Under the pieces are notes generated by a model. It ran no database searches, had not been told where the DNA came from, and saw only the letters and a list, made by a program, of their open reading frames with translations. From the NCBI GenBank assembly GCA_025766275.1, contig JAFKAC010000004.1, positions 1,364,001 through 1,428,000 on the forward strand: 64,000 bases of DNA, in the 5' to 3' direction. The stretch's first letter is position 1. Each line of letters starts with the position of its first letter. The position numbers and the translations under genes are program-made. Source of the DNA: Lactarius indigo (lineage: Eukaryota > Basidiomycota > Agaricomycetes > Russulales > Russulaceae). Shown here one piece after another: positions 40,239-53,465 of the stretch.

Positions 40239-41167
40239 CTTTTCCTAGTAACCACGGACAACCAGTGAAGCGACGGAGGTTGGACCACCACCCAGAAAAA
40301 ATACAACCAATTGACAAAGTAGAGTAGTATATATGCATGGCGATCGAGGTAATGAACTGAAATTTAACCCCAAGTCGTATCCTTCTGCATGAATCGCTGC
40401 GAGCTGAGCACGAGCGAGGTTGGCCAGCTCTTTCTCAAGAATACCGCGCTGTTCGTCTTACAGCACCCGCGGTCCCGCGCCGGCTGGTGTCTCTCATCGA
40501 ATAGTTCGAAGGACCGCGTAAACTCTTCATTTGGGGCAGCCACGTCTCCTTATCTTCTGCAAGCCAAGAAGTGGGAATCGAAGTGGTCCGCCATGACAGT
40601 GCGGGAGTTCGAATTGATCGTGCCCCGAGTTGGCCGCAGCTACGCGTTGTTTGAGAAGGTTCGCGCAGCAGTGTCGTCCCAGTCGATGACTGCAGTCGAT
40701 AGTCGAATCACTGGCACGTCTCCAGCAGCCAAGTATGATGATCAAATCGGTGACTGTAGCAAAATAAATTGAATTCTTGGGCGCTTGCCGTCATGGGAAT
40801 TGAGACCACCTCGCCTACGCGCCGCGCGGTCGCTTCCGATCGTTTCTACTGACCCGGTATAGTTCCGCGTAACCCTCGGGAATAGTCACCGAATTTGCTC
40901 CACTCGTCCGCGGCTTTAGTAATTCGATCATAATTCGATCACCGACGCGCCGTAGCTACCGCGGAGACTCTCACAACATCTCGCGCCACTGCACGCCTAC
41001 TTACGACGCTAAACACCCGCCTGGGCCTGCACATCTTGGACGCGTTCCCTAGTGGTCAAGATAGTTTAGGGTATCGCTAGTAAAATACAGGCTGTGATTC
41101 AAACTAAAAATACGCGATTCTACACGAAAAAATGAACGTGGATCACAGTACTCCCCACGACATGACT
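40239..41167. other. Intergenic, unrecognised
   Basis: An open frame at 40,389-40,772 (plus, 127 codons) has no recognised domain. On the minus strand about 40,640-40,700 reads TAVIDWDDTA, faintly like the Asp motif of aminoglycoside-phosphotransferase-like kinases, but the frame breaks on both sides. From about 41,075 the sequence is shared with DNA below copies A and C. Confidence 0.4.
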
Positions 41168-44100
41168 TTAAGAGGACGAATGCAGGGGACGCGCCTTCGT
41201 CAAAGAGTCAGAAAACCCTTGGAATGTTGCTGTCAATTCGACCTTATGAAGTCGATGTCAATGTCCGAAGGCTGAAAGGGTCCAACACTCACTGGGCGGA
41301 CGGCCCTGGTGAAAGAAGAGGCGATATTCTTGGTCGAGGAGTTACGTGATGCGCTTTTCTCTACTTCTTGCGCAATTTGCACCATCTTGCGCAACACGTT
41401 CGTGCGATTATCAGGCCCAAAAGAAATAGCATGGAAAGAAAGAGGCACCCTAGGGTTTATGCTGTCAGTCACCTGTGAATGCAGCCGAAGAACCACAAAC
41501 CCTCGGCTCAGGGCTGCGCGGCAGATATCGTAGACTGGCTTATCTTCAATGTGGGTCTGACCGTCAGTCAAGAAAATAAGGACGGGCGCCCTATGATACC
41601 AGTCAGTTTCCCATGTGGCTAATGTCAATATCCCTGCAGCGGAGGTCCACACCTTTCCGTACTCCAATGTGATGTCATGATGGTCTGTGCTTTCTCGATC
41701 GCGAGTGTGTAATTCTCGTTCTCACGAGCCTTATACCGCAAACAGGAAGTCAAGAGTTCATCGGGAGAGCTCTTTAAGTCGTTTTCGACACAGGTCGACG
41801 CGTCTTTATTGAAGAATACGACGCTGTATGCGTCTCTTCTACGTCCCCCTGACTGTGCGTTTTTTATAACGACAGCCTGACGTGCGGTCCAGAAGCTGTA
41901 GAGAGACGAAATTACAGTCCCAAATCTGTTATTTATGGTGAGAGCAATTCGTGGGGTCCCAGCAGCATTAGGAAGTGGCTGTATATCACCCCGCCCCATG
42001 GATTTGGACCTATATCACACGCGTCAGCGAATTATCAAGGAAATTATGGCAGACATACGCCTCAATAACAAAGATTCTGTGACACGGTCTAAGTAAGTTG
42101 ACTAGAAGCTCCGTGGAGAACAACTCACATATGGAAGGCCGCTTGTGGACGTCCAGGCTTCTTGCAAGTGAAGTGGTGGCCGTCGTTCGACACGTATCCG
42201 GGACCGCGGGGCGCGATTGCAGCGCTCATGGGCATATGAAATAGGGATAGCGTGCAGCCTGACGGTTGTGCATTGGTTCCACCCTTCTCCTTAGTATGCT
42301 CAGTGCCTTCGGGAGTTATGGTTAACGAGGGGGGAAATAGGGTGACAGAAGAGAATTTATTACCTGGGCACATTGCGTCGCTATCACACGAACATTAGAC
42401 AGAGCATTTCAAAAGTTCCAAACAAGTCCACTGTCTACGTACCACTCTGCGAAATCAGCCTGGTCTTTACGAGAATATGGATCTGCGGAGATATAGATGA
42501 GAAGTATATTAGGTAGGATCCGTAGTTACTGTACCCTTGAAACCTGGTAATCACTTGAGCGAGGTCAGATAAAACATTCACGTGATGAGCCTACCCATTC
42601 GGCGCCAATGAAGAGCATGCGTGATCCAGTCTTTGGGTTCATCGGGGTTTGGAGATATTCTCTGATCGATGTGTTGTGTTTCTGAATTATGGGAATCGGA
42701 ACCACGACAAATGTCGACATGAACATGTCTCCCCATCGACATGCACACCGTATGGCACAGCATAAGGCCGTCCTGGCCGTTCGAGAATTTGTGTCCCTTT
42801 AACTCGACACCAGTATCGCCAGAACCATCGACAATCCACCTTGTTTGCGACATGGATCCGTGGATCGTCTCGTGTTCCTTCTGAGGATGACCTGTGCCCA
42901 GATCAGTGGAGTGCAATTAAGTTAGAAGATTAGAAGCGAACCCGAAGGAAGCGTGCAAAAGTAGCCGCAATCCCCACACCTGGAACCGGTAAGGGCCCAC
43001 GAGAAGCGGAGTTCGTTCGAACTTACCGAGCATCGCAATAATGGAAGGGATTCTCGTCGTTGCTATGAATGTGAGGACCTGGATGCTTGTTCTTCCCGGG
43101 CTCGATTATTTTGACACAAGGGAGGCGCTTGGCAACTACCATGGCGTGCTGTTAGGGGGCAATAGTAGGGCTGCGGGAAACATACCTTGCGTGTACTAAA
43201 CGAGCTCGATTATCAGTGTGGTCGTTCTATGAATACGGACTCACTTTAGTATACTGGGGAGCAACATGCTTGTCAGTGGACGTAGGTTCGATGGCCTGAG
43301 GTTTTGTTTGAATTTGGCATATACCCCCTGAGCAGTCGGAACCACATGGGTGTTGGTTTCTGGAAAGCTTGTCTGTACTACGTCACAGGAAGTAAAGATA
43401 GACGTACGCGCAAAGGTGTTTTTCGCGAGGTTTCAACCCATGTAAGTGACCGCCGACGCACATTCGTTTGCATAATTGACAAGAAGCAGGGCACGCTCCG
43501 TCCTCACATTCGTGATTCTCGTGTTCTTTGCCCCTAAATAATGCGGCAATTCGTGAGACGTTATCTTGCGAGGGGTTGCGCGGCTCACATTGGGACACAA
43601 CATGTCCCAGGACATGTAAACACTTTCCCGTTTGCCAGCCCCAAACGGGTCAAACGGCACGGCTGTAGAAAACTTGAATCAATGAAATAGCCACCATGAA
43701 ATTGACGGACATACTTGGCTACACATATGGACCGGAGCAGAGCAAAGGTGATTGCCTTCGTGCGAGGTCGACTGAGGGAGAGTGGCGCGTAAGAATGTGT
43801 GTGTAGTTCTATTCGAAAGTCATGTGTCAGCACCTTGACACACTTCTCCGTACAGCCTCGTTTCCCGGAGTGCTCGCATGGCTCTCCGCATAGATGGTCA
43901 CCGACGAGGCATCTATTGTGAAAGCGTGTAAGAATACTATACGAGTAGGGAAAATTTGGAACTCGCATGTGATCTCCGGGATGGCCAGCACTGGGGAGTT
44001 GTGACAGGTTAGAAAGGTCGATGACGAATGCGGACGAACGTACGCTTGACCACAGAGTTGTGTAGGGAGAGCGTCCCGTTTACATAAGGCACAATCATGA

Positions 44101-47100
44101 ATACATTTATGGTTCGTCAGGCAGTCGTGACCGTCTCGATGCAAGCGACTACTCCTCACACAAACCAAATTACAGGAGTCACACCGCGACCAACAAAGTT
44201 CAACGCTCGCGCGTAGATCTATGACAGCATTGCCGAATGTTCGGCGTAACTCTTCAATACTTGCCTGATTGCCCTCGAAACGCTGGACGTTCGACTCGAG
44301 CCAGTTCTCGACATGAGCTACTCGCAGGTCGACGAGATGAGTTAAGTATTGCGCAAGATCGGCGTGCCACGTAGAGTCGTCGATGTGTTGCCTTTGTTCT
44401 GTCCGGTCCCAGGATTCACGCATGATCGCGAGTTGACGTTCGCGGTCAGAAACTGGAGTATCTGACCCTGCGAGAATGAATCGCGCTTCGCTATCCTTCG
44501 CTTCGATTATAGCGCCAATATCGATGTTCTAAACATTTCAGTCTAAAGCTAGGCCTTGTTTATTCCATGCGTACCTTTAGCGGGACTGGCTCGACGGCGA
44601 CCTCAGAAAATCCGGTCTCCAGGGCATTAGGCAATACCGCAAGAAGGGAGTTCGCGCGGTGCACGGCCATAGTTTCTGAATGGAGACATGAGAGGCAGGG
44701 AGTCTGTTAGAGCCAGGAACGTACGGGACATAGCTCCCCAATCATTTGCCTATTGAGCGCATCACGGGTCAGTGTTTCGCTTAGGCACGTAATTGCTTCA
44801 ATCGAACCTTTAACTTGGCCATCAACGTCTTCAGCGTTAACAAGAATTCTCCCGCAGTACGATGCGACGTCGGCTGCTGGTCGAGAGCCTTTTTAACCCT
44901 ACCAAAAAGCTTGTAGAATTCCTTCGACCCGATCACCGGCCACGGGATAATGCTCAACTTCCCCGCGTGAAGACGGGTAATGAAATTAGAATCCTGATTA
45001 TCCTCGACTATCTTTTGGAACTTGAGAGAAAATCTAGGGCTTCATTAGTGAGAAGAGGACTACGGTTGTTTTAAGACGTACTCTTTCGTCACTTCAGCCT
45101 CGTCTGAGTCGATGACATCCTAGAGACGTACAGAAGATAAGAGTAATGGTGTCATGTATGGCGGAGTTCACCTACTTTGATGATGACTAGAAGCGTGGAC
45201 TGGAAGAGTGACGGATTGGACGCTGGATCCAAGATCGAGGCGCTTGACTGAAAGGACTGAAACAGGCCAGTAATATCTCTATTCATGGCAAAATTATTTC
45301 GGAATAGAACCTGCCCCCAGCATACTCTCAGCACGAAAACGAGGGTCGCGGGTTAAGATGTTCGCTTACAAGATTCGAAATAGCAGTATTGAAGAGAACA
45401 AGAAGGGTATCCTCTTGCGCCGAACGCTCCAAGCTGTGTACACCTATCGTTTGTCGTAATTCAGATTGCGTCGAACAATGGGCGAAAGGTGACGTCAAGC
45501 ATACCTTCAAAATCCAGTGCTACTATAAGCGCGTCGTCTGTAGGAGAAACGGACAACCAGACTCCCTCTACGCAAGGTCGGTTATCATCTAAAATCACGA
45601 GCCCACCCTAAAAAAAAGAAGCCAACCTGTTGTACGCATCGCACTCCCCGCAAACGATGTGTCTACCAGATGATTCAGGGTAAAGCTCTTCCCAACGGAT
45701 TGTTCGCCCATTGAGGATACAACTTTCACTGGCTGGGATTGCCGCAAAGAGGGTCAGGATCACTCCTAGAACTACGATGTGAAGAACTCACTTTCGAGGC
45801 CCAATACGACTGAAATATCGACTCATACCATCCAATAGACAAGCTATCTACGATCCTGTCGACTTCCGCTCCAAGCAGCGAGATCTCCAGCTGCGCCGAC
45901 AGAACGCCGTCCTTGAGCGGGACAAATCTGTTCTCGTGTGTGATCGCGATGTGGATGGGAATGAGACAGAGTAAGTCCACCAGCCATTCGCCAGCTCGGA
46001 AATGGGAAGTCGGCCATTTCGGACTGGACAGGAACGCGCTTGCAAACGAAGGGAAGGACCGTGCGGAGACGTTGATACCTTTGAGTACATCGCCTGTCGG
46101 TTTACGTGACGTCTTTGTGAAATCGCGGACCATTTCCGAAAAGTAAAAAGCAAATGGGTACTGATCGTCGTCCGTGATGAACGTCAACGTCCTCTTCTGC
46201 CGCTGGCTCGAAGATGTTATCGTATGTCGTTTCACCGCTGCTACCACAGGGAAACGTGTCCAGACGTCAGAGTGGCAATCAATCAAGCAGTTATTAACCG
46301 TCTCTCTGCTATGACTCGTTGACCCCCTGGGGCGCTCCTCTTGAAATGTGAATTCGGTCGCCTTGCACGTGATATCAAGGATAACCGATCGACAGGTCTG
46401 TGCGGTTAGGTCGAGACCGATGAGATGGATGTTGTTCCGATTCACGATTGAGGTGAGAAGCGCCTCGTCGAGTTTGACAGGAAAATCAGGAAGTGTGATA
46501 GGAATTCCGTCTGTGGACGCAAATGTCGCCCAATGGTATGCCGTCATGGTGGAGATGCCATCTTTTTCTTGAACAACGAGCGCGCACGACCCATCAGGGG
46601 AAGAGTAGATCGCACGTGGAACCTGGGGTAGCTGTAGAGAGGCAGGTCTACGACAAAGCGTCAGATGAATCATAGAGAAAATGAGAAGTGTCGCATATAC
46701 TTAGGTTGAAGCATCGTCAGGGAGAAAATTCTCGCTTGAGCACTGGAATCCAGGAATAGTATCTCTTCATGACCATGAACGAAGCACGCGTGAAGAATGG
46801 ATTCTCCATTGTTGTAGAATGGAAGAAGGTCAATTGCAGGTCCCATCCCTCGCAAGGTCCCACGCTCGGCTTCGAACGCAAAGATATGGAGTTGCATCTG
46901 CCAAGTATTTGTTACACGAGAACGAAGAGAAACGGTCAGAACGATATACGTACCCTGGAGGATGAATATACAGCTAACATATACTTCGACTCGTCAAGAG
47001 CAAAAAGACATGTTTCGCCAATCTTGTCCTTGTGGAATAGCATTGCAAACGATCGCTTTTGTATGGCGGCATCGATGCGACTTAGACTTTCGATATATAT

Positions 47101-49999
47101 TACTATATTCCCCTGAGGATCGACGATGCCCAAGAGAATCCGACCTCCTTCAAGAAGGTGAACGTATCTAAGTAGTAAGGGTAAGTATAGGTAAACGAGA
47201 TTTGCTAAGACCATACTTTACGACATTCGATGGGGAGACATGGAACGAATGAGTGAATCGTTCTTCGATGACAGGTGTCGGTACGTAGGATGAGTCGAGT
47301 TGCACTTTATGTCTCTCGTCTGCGCGGAGGTGCAAGAGATAGATACGATATTCTGTCTCATCTTCTCGTGAATACTCTTGACGGCCACTGATATAATAAG
47401 TATCTGCTCAAGTATGAGATACGCCTAGATCGGAGAGCAATATTCAGACAAACTTTGGGAGAAGGTCGATTTCCTGACTTCGAAGTGGTCGAGATGGACA
47501 GTTATGCGCCTACGCCACGCTAGGTTGTCAACCAATTTTGAACACCATAGCAGACGTACGGTGTAGTATGTTGCTTGGACAAATCCTTGACTTGTTGGAG
47601 AAACTTGGACCACAAGACATGTACTGCTCGACTCTCTTCGGTGTCCACCTCTCGTTGAATCTGCTCGTAACATTCCTGTTTTTGCATCAATAGAACCTCC
47701 TGACCGATTCGGGATACCAATGCTTCGACCTGCTCAGTGAGGAGAGTATAAGCAGTGTCCTCAACGTCAACGGCAGCATTAAGTAGATAATCGTCGACGG
47801 GAATGGTCTGGAGCTCGGACAGGAACTGAGAATCAGATACCGACGATGCATGAGCCTTGGCATTTTCCCACAATCCCTCTTCTCCTCGAGAGAACCTGAA
47901 AAGACTTCGTAACCGAGAAAGGTTGCCCTTGTCGTCCTTTTCAAATGTGTCGAGAACTTCCAAGGTGCTACTTTCGTCCTGCTGACTAAGGACCGCATCA
48001 GCCACGGACCGGGTCAAGTCCGCACTTAGACTTTTCGCATTTTGCGAGTCCGAATTCAGGAACCGAAAGAACATCATACGCTTCTTCTTGAACTGAAATT
48101 TAGAGGCCGTCAAGCATCCCCCGAAGTCGGCTTCGCGTATATTATCCAAAAACATCTGCTCGATTTGAGGATGAAAGAGAAAAAGGTCGCGGAGCGAGTC
48201 TACGACTCATGTTATAATCATCTGCTGGGGGACAGGAAACATTCTTACTTTCCGCGTTGTTAGAGTCACCTTTGTGATCTGCCGGTTCGGCAGAACTCGA
48301 TCCAGGAAAAAACCTCTCACGGAGAAGTGACCTATCATCGGTTATGGGGGGATAGTGCTCCGAGGGTAGTCAAAGCTCACGGAAATGTCTCTAACAACTC
48401 GCTGACGACGGCTCTCTGTAATGCGACCAGTATGCCGTCGAAGTCCTTTTCGATGTTCGCATGCATCTCCTCTTTCCGCTGGGAAGAGATCTGTTGGAAT
48501 CGACGCTCCATCTCGTTCTCGCTTCTCTCCCAAGTTTCGTACTCCTTCGGGAATTGGGTCTTCAGGCCCAATGCCACATTCAAGGGCTTCAGGGACGTTT
48601 TGTCAAATTTCTCGGAAAGACATAACACAACTTTCCCCCTAATAAGCCAATTCCATTAAGATGTTGACCCGAAAGGTAAGAAAACTTACAACCGAAGCCT
48701 GATCTGGTCAGCAGTCTGATGATCGTGAGCAAATGGCTCAACGACCGTCCCCGCTGGCAAAAATGTAGTCGTCATGAACCCTTGCACCTTTTCTCCATGA
48801 AGAAGCGCTGGACAGAAGGCGCCTGGTGGCGAAGCTTGACTAACAAGGGGAGAAGACATCTTGTGACGAACAGGAATCAATGTTACTGTAGGGGTAGTGT
48901 CGTCATAAGGACAGCGTACCATGAAACCCTCTCGAATAACGACATTCTCTTCTTGGTCCTTTGTCTTCGCTACCTCGAATTGATAGAACCGGTTTGAGTC
49001 AGCTTTCTCTGAGTCGGTAAACGTGCCGTCACTGTCGTCGTCGCGATCCCCCCCGTTAGCTTCGTCGTCGTCCCGGCTCCACACTATTGCCTTTGAATGT
49101 TCACTCGAAAGCAAACAAATTAATTGATCGCACAGTTTGCTCAGGTATCTACGTAGATCCGGTCAATTAGGACTAGGAGACGGTGGGAAAGTTGACTATA
49201 CCGCATGAATGTCACCCTGTTACGCTGGATGTGTGAAGCCGCGCGGTCGTCCCAAGTGGTATCTTCAGGCCAGTAGACGACATAGGCTTGCTCTTCGGAG
49301 GTAGACAGGAATGAGCGCACGATATATAACCCAGATCTTAGAACCGGATCAGAGCTCCCTGCCGCAAGTCCATTCCGTGGTAGGAGGAGTTTCTGAGAGC
49401 TGTCTAGGGCGTTAACCCACCCAAATACCAAACATAAAAATAAAATAAAAAAACGACGTACGTGCTGTCATCTACTGCCTCGATTTCACGGAGAAATCTC
49501 ACGATCTCTTCTTTCGAACCATATATTCCGAAGGGCTTGAGAACAACGTTATCCAGTAGTTTGAAGTCGACTTCTGTGATAGAAGAATAGGCACCTGGGG
49601 AGAGTGTGTTGATGAATTCTTGGAGAGACTGTTGAGCGACGACAATCTTGTCGACTAAATTGTTGTGAGCGTAGGTATAACTGATTTTAACAACTGGATT
49701 ACCGAGGCCGCTGCTGCCTTGCTCTGTGATTAAATCGAGAAGAGGATACATCCCCTTTACTGCAAGAGACAGATCCTCCCCAAGCTGAACTGAAGTCGTG
49801 GACTCCACTTCGGTGAGACTATCGGGCTCGGGAGTCTGGGGTTGGTGGCGCCCCGCTGTCGCAAAGGCAGCAAATAAATCTCCAGTGCAAGCAGCGCACT
49901 GTAGAGGCTCATACCATTTACTGGATCTGAAGACAGCAAGTCAGGTACTACGCTCTGATGCCGTTGATAGTAGATTATCCTACCATGTGTGTTGGACAT
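41168..49999 (-). CDS. Giant GTPase - Cys-rich - vWFA protein, copy B (multi-exon)
   Basis: Paralogue of copy A with the same block order. ATG at 49,997-49,999 (MSNTH), stop TAA at 41,168-41,170. Recognisable blocks: N-terminal helices (49,404-49,880); acidic linker LSSEHSKAIVWSRDDDEANGGDRDD (48,686-49,114); coiled coil (48,377-48,628); helical segment (47,520-48,155); propeller-like region (45,770-47,390); GTPase GEQSVGKS at 45,685-45,708 and DFEG near 45,505; Cys/His-rich region (43,220-44,420, CGEPCEHSGKRGCTEKC); the HPQKEHETIHGSMSQTRWIVDG block (42,578-42,916); vWFA (41,168-42,070). Oddity: the first MIDAS residue is Glu, not Asp (GAG at 42,061-42,063; EASKS against DTSKS in A and DLSRS in C), which may weaken metal binding. 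Blocks looked open, but every splice junction was not checked. Confidence 0.7.
45685..45708 (-). other. P-loop (G1) of copy B GTPase
   Basis: Codes GEQSVGKS followed by FTLNHLVDTSF; same surrounding intron positions as copies A and C. Confidence 0.85.
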
Positions 50000-52900
50000 G
50001 ACGAATTGAGGTTCCTTCTTTCGACGAGGGTGTTATGGGTACTAGTAGCAATAGTGGTGTTGTCGTGGGAGGTGAAACCAAGGGTGAAACGTGACGAGCG
50101 TCAATGAAATCACCCAGAAATGAGGGCGGTGACATAATTTTCTAGGCACTAGGTCGAAAAGCCGCGCTTCACAGACTCCTTCCTGATTCGATGCTCGTGT
50201 AAGAGGCTCTTACAGTACTGTAATCACGTATTCTTCACCGTACCTTCCTTTTATATCAGCGCCTCGTTTTGCGTTACGTTACGGACACGTCGATGTGGGA
50301 AGAAACACGTGCATTACTTTGCATCGAGTCCTCCTTCCGTGCACCCTTGCATATCTTGTAGTAGATTGACCAGATTGTGCTTTAACCACACGGATCCCTT
50401 GCTGGGGCGTCAATAAAAACAATAAAACCCTCTCAGTCGGGAGAACCAAGATGGTGTTCTGACCACCTCATGGCATTGTTAAGTATTTGTTTCCTAACAG
50501 CACTGTCATCGGCAACACGCCTGTCTGTAGTATGACCTAGTGAGAGGTATTCCTAGCCGTCATTCATTGGTACCTTTCGCTATGTACGGTACTACCATCA
50601 TGTAAGTCTCGCCTAGTTTTTTTTTCTCTGGAAAGTACAGTAGAAGGGGGTGGTAACATAGATGCTATGGTCTAACCAGGGGAAAGGATCACAACATGAC
50701 GAAAACACAAAGGTGGTTCCCATACCAGTACAAAACCGGTGCAGCATATCATTGTGCCTATGGACCACTCGTACCACCGCAGGCGTCCCGCTTGGGGAAT
50801 GCAGGATAACCGCTTGCCGCCCATCAACCTAGTCATCGCTTTCCGAACAAGACTTCGTCCGAAAAGGATGTAGCCAACGCCAGGAACAATCACCAACTTT
50901 ATTTCATCATCTGCCGTCGTCAGAAATGCGTAGATCACGGTGCTTGCAGAAAAGGGATGTAGAACGCGCCACTGGCTCTCCATCCAAGAATGTAGGGCTC
51001 TGCGGAGGATCCAGGGAGTATGTTGTACTAAGAGGGGCAGCTCTGTGAAAAGATCAGCGGATGAGGGAAACCGCTACTGTAATATCACCGGACTTACACT
51101 CTGACGACATCCGGAGATGTGGTTGGTAACTCAGAGGATTCAGTCATTGGTGTCATAGATGTCGAGAATTGGGTGGGGAGTAGCGTCACGGTACAGTGGG
51201 GACAGCGGGATCGCAGGCAACAAAGAGGGCTTTATAATGAGACTTTTCGGATTGTGAGTACGAGCGAGATCAAGGCGACAGAGTGGTTGATGTATCATAA
51301 AAACCTCCGTCACTAGTCCAGAGATTTCTCCCATTCCAATCACCTTCGTTCATTTCCATGAGACAAGACCAGGTGTGACTTTAGAAGCGCAAGTAGCTTC
51401 TTCCTGAGAATCAAGTGCACGCAAGTGGCAGTCCGCCTCTCTGCATCATAAAAAACATGGCCACCACCGCAACAGCACTGTTCTCATCAGGGATGAGGCA
51501 CTACTCGCAAGTTCGATCACTAGAGTACCAGGAGTTGGGGATCCGCGGGACATTGATACTTGATGCAAATCTTGATCATGATGACAGAATGAAAAGACAG
51601 CAAAACCCCTTGATGATACTTCGGTAGATATTCCCACACTTATATTTTTTGCTGCGTGATTCGCTACACCATCTCGGTGACAGTGCTATATTGGTATGAA
51701 CCCGATGATAGGAGTTGGAACTTGGAGGCTGGAGCTCCGACCCCATAGACCGGTGATCGTACCCTTGATCGTACCGACACCACCGGAATACGCTATAGTT
51801 GTCTTGGTCACGTGAGTGTCGCAGCAGTATCGAGTTGAGTTGGTTGCCACGACATGAGTCTGGTTCACAAATACGCCCAACACCCGAAGCCTCTTAATGA
51901 CCGGTCCTCCAACATGCTCGTGGAGGCTCTTGTGTACAGATTATAGAGCATCCTGGTTGTTGAGGCCATTATTGGGATGCTTCCGCGCCTCAGCTAGCTC
52001 AACCCGTAGTTTGTTTGCGCAATCGTCAGTGACGGTAAGAATATATAAGGTGGATAATTGTGGAAGAGGACCATGATATCAGATCGCCATGGCAACTGTT
52101 GATACGTAAGAATGAAGCTACTTGAGGCAGCAGAGCGGAGAGCAGCAAACGATGGCTTCTTCAAATACTTTCGACTCGTCAGCGTTGGATCTGTGAAACC
52201 AGCACATTCCGTTCCTCGCCCTTGTTCCAGGTTTCCATTGCCTCCTCGAATCGACCTAAATTAGTTCAAGGGTGATGCAGTGATGAATTGAGTATCGCGT
52301 TCTGACAATATCTGCCCATCACAGCAAGACAAGTGCGCTGAATCGATAACGTTGGAGCAAAGGACGTGGACTTTTGCATTAATGACATTGCGCTGTGCAG
52401 TGTCACTAATGCAAAAGTGCGCTCTTGTATGCAAACAGGACAGAGGGGTACACACACGTCTTGCAAGGTATGCCCAGTCGCACAGGTGTTGGAGTCTGTT
52501 AGGCGTGCGCCATGCTGATTATCCATAGCCAACCATTCGCAAGACTGAGTCAGTGTCCATCAGGGAAATGAAAGGTGACTGCTGCTAGAGAGATTGGAGT
52601 GCACTAAAGCAACTACGACTCGGAGCTGCTAAGTAGAGACGATAAACGCCACCTAATCGCATGAAAATGAGTTCACTGAGCACTTTTCAACTTGAGAATA
52701 TCATAGCCAAGGTCGGTCAGTTCGTCAAGTTGTTGATCTCGTTAGTATACTCAAACGCGAGGAGGAATAGAGATAGATATTTCCGCTGTCAGTGGTCTGA
52801 ATTGAGTCGATTGTCGCGCCTGATAGCCTGCCAGTGTTCAGCGCACGTATTGTGACGTGCGGCACGAGGCAAAAATAAGAGAACGAAAACATGCAGCTGC

Positions 52901-53465
52901 GGGACCTGTGAGGGACACTGGCGACTTAAACCGTCGCTCCGTACTCGTCTCGGCGTCCCGCTATCGAGCACTTACACTGCACTTACTGTCCTCACTGTCC
53001 TCCTTTCATCGCCGTCTCAAATTGCTCACTGCGATCACCGACAACGCCAGTTCCCAACACTCTCAAAAATTTAAGCACAGTATTCGCGGGTGTCCATCCC
53101 GGATGCCCTTCTCACGACGAAACTTCTATGTAATATAAAAGTCTGAGTCGGCTACGGCACTCTTGGTCGCGCTCACTGGCCAGCTACTAATTTTTTTTCG
53201 GGACCAAGCGTTCTCTGGAATAGGTGCGGGAACAGTCCCTGTTATTCTGCGTGAACCCTCTCGGCTTGCCCAAGGTCGATTTCCAGGTGTCGACGCACGG
53301 GCCAATGCTGGGCGTATCAGCGAGGTAGCAATGTTTTGCTACACTGACAGCCGTTATCGTGGCATCACACTGTCTTTATGGTTCCGGTAAAATACAGGCT
53401 CTGAATCAAAATACAAAACGCGGTTCTGTACGACGAGATGGACTTTATACACCGCCAAGCATGAC
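50000..53465. other. Intergenic between copies B and C, mostly unrecognised
   Basis: 50,000-50,150 resembles the upstream regions of A and C only weakly. Short frames such as 50,672-50,983 (minus, 103 codons) have no recognisable domain. About 51,700-52,100 holds a possible Copia relic (separate entry). 52,560-53,390 shows nothing clear. From about 53,388 the sequence is the shared 3' flank of the GTPase genes. Confidence 0.5.
51690..52100 (-). pseudogene. Possible Ty1/Copia integrase relic
   Basis: Minus strand, broken frame: HGPLPQLSTLYILTVTDDCANKLRVEL, then ESVHKSLHEHVGGPVIKRLRV. This recalls the Copia integrase core pattern (a GP...YxLTxTDDxSR...V block followed by E...TG..VKRLRSD). The catalytic acidic residue after the RLR segment is not seen. 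Upstream (52,260-52,530) no HHCC region could be read with confidence. It may be chance similarity. Confidence 0.3.

Noticed and set aside
40389..40772. 127-codon plus-strand frame after the S53 gene
   Set aside because: No recognisable domain, no spliced extension, and conflicting weak signal on the other strand.
50672..50983. 103-codon minus-strand frame between copies B and C
   Set aside because: No motif, no neighbour context and no counterpart in the other units.
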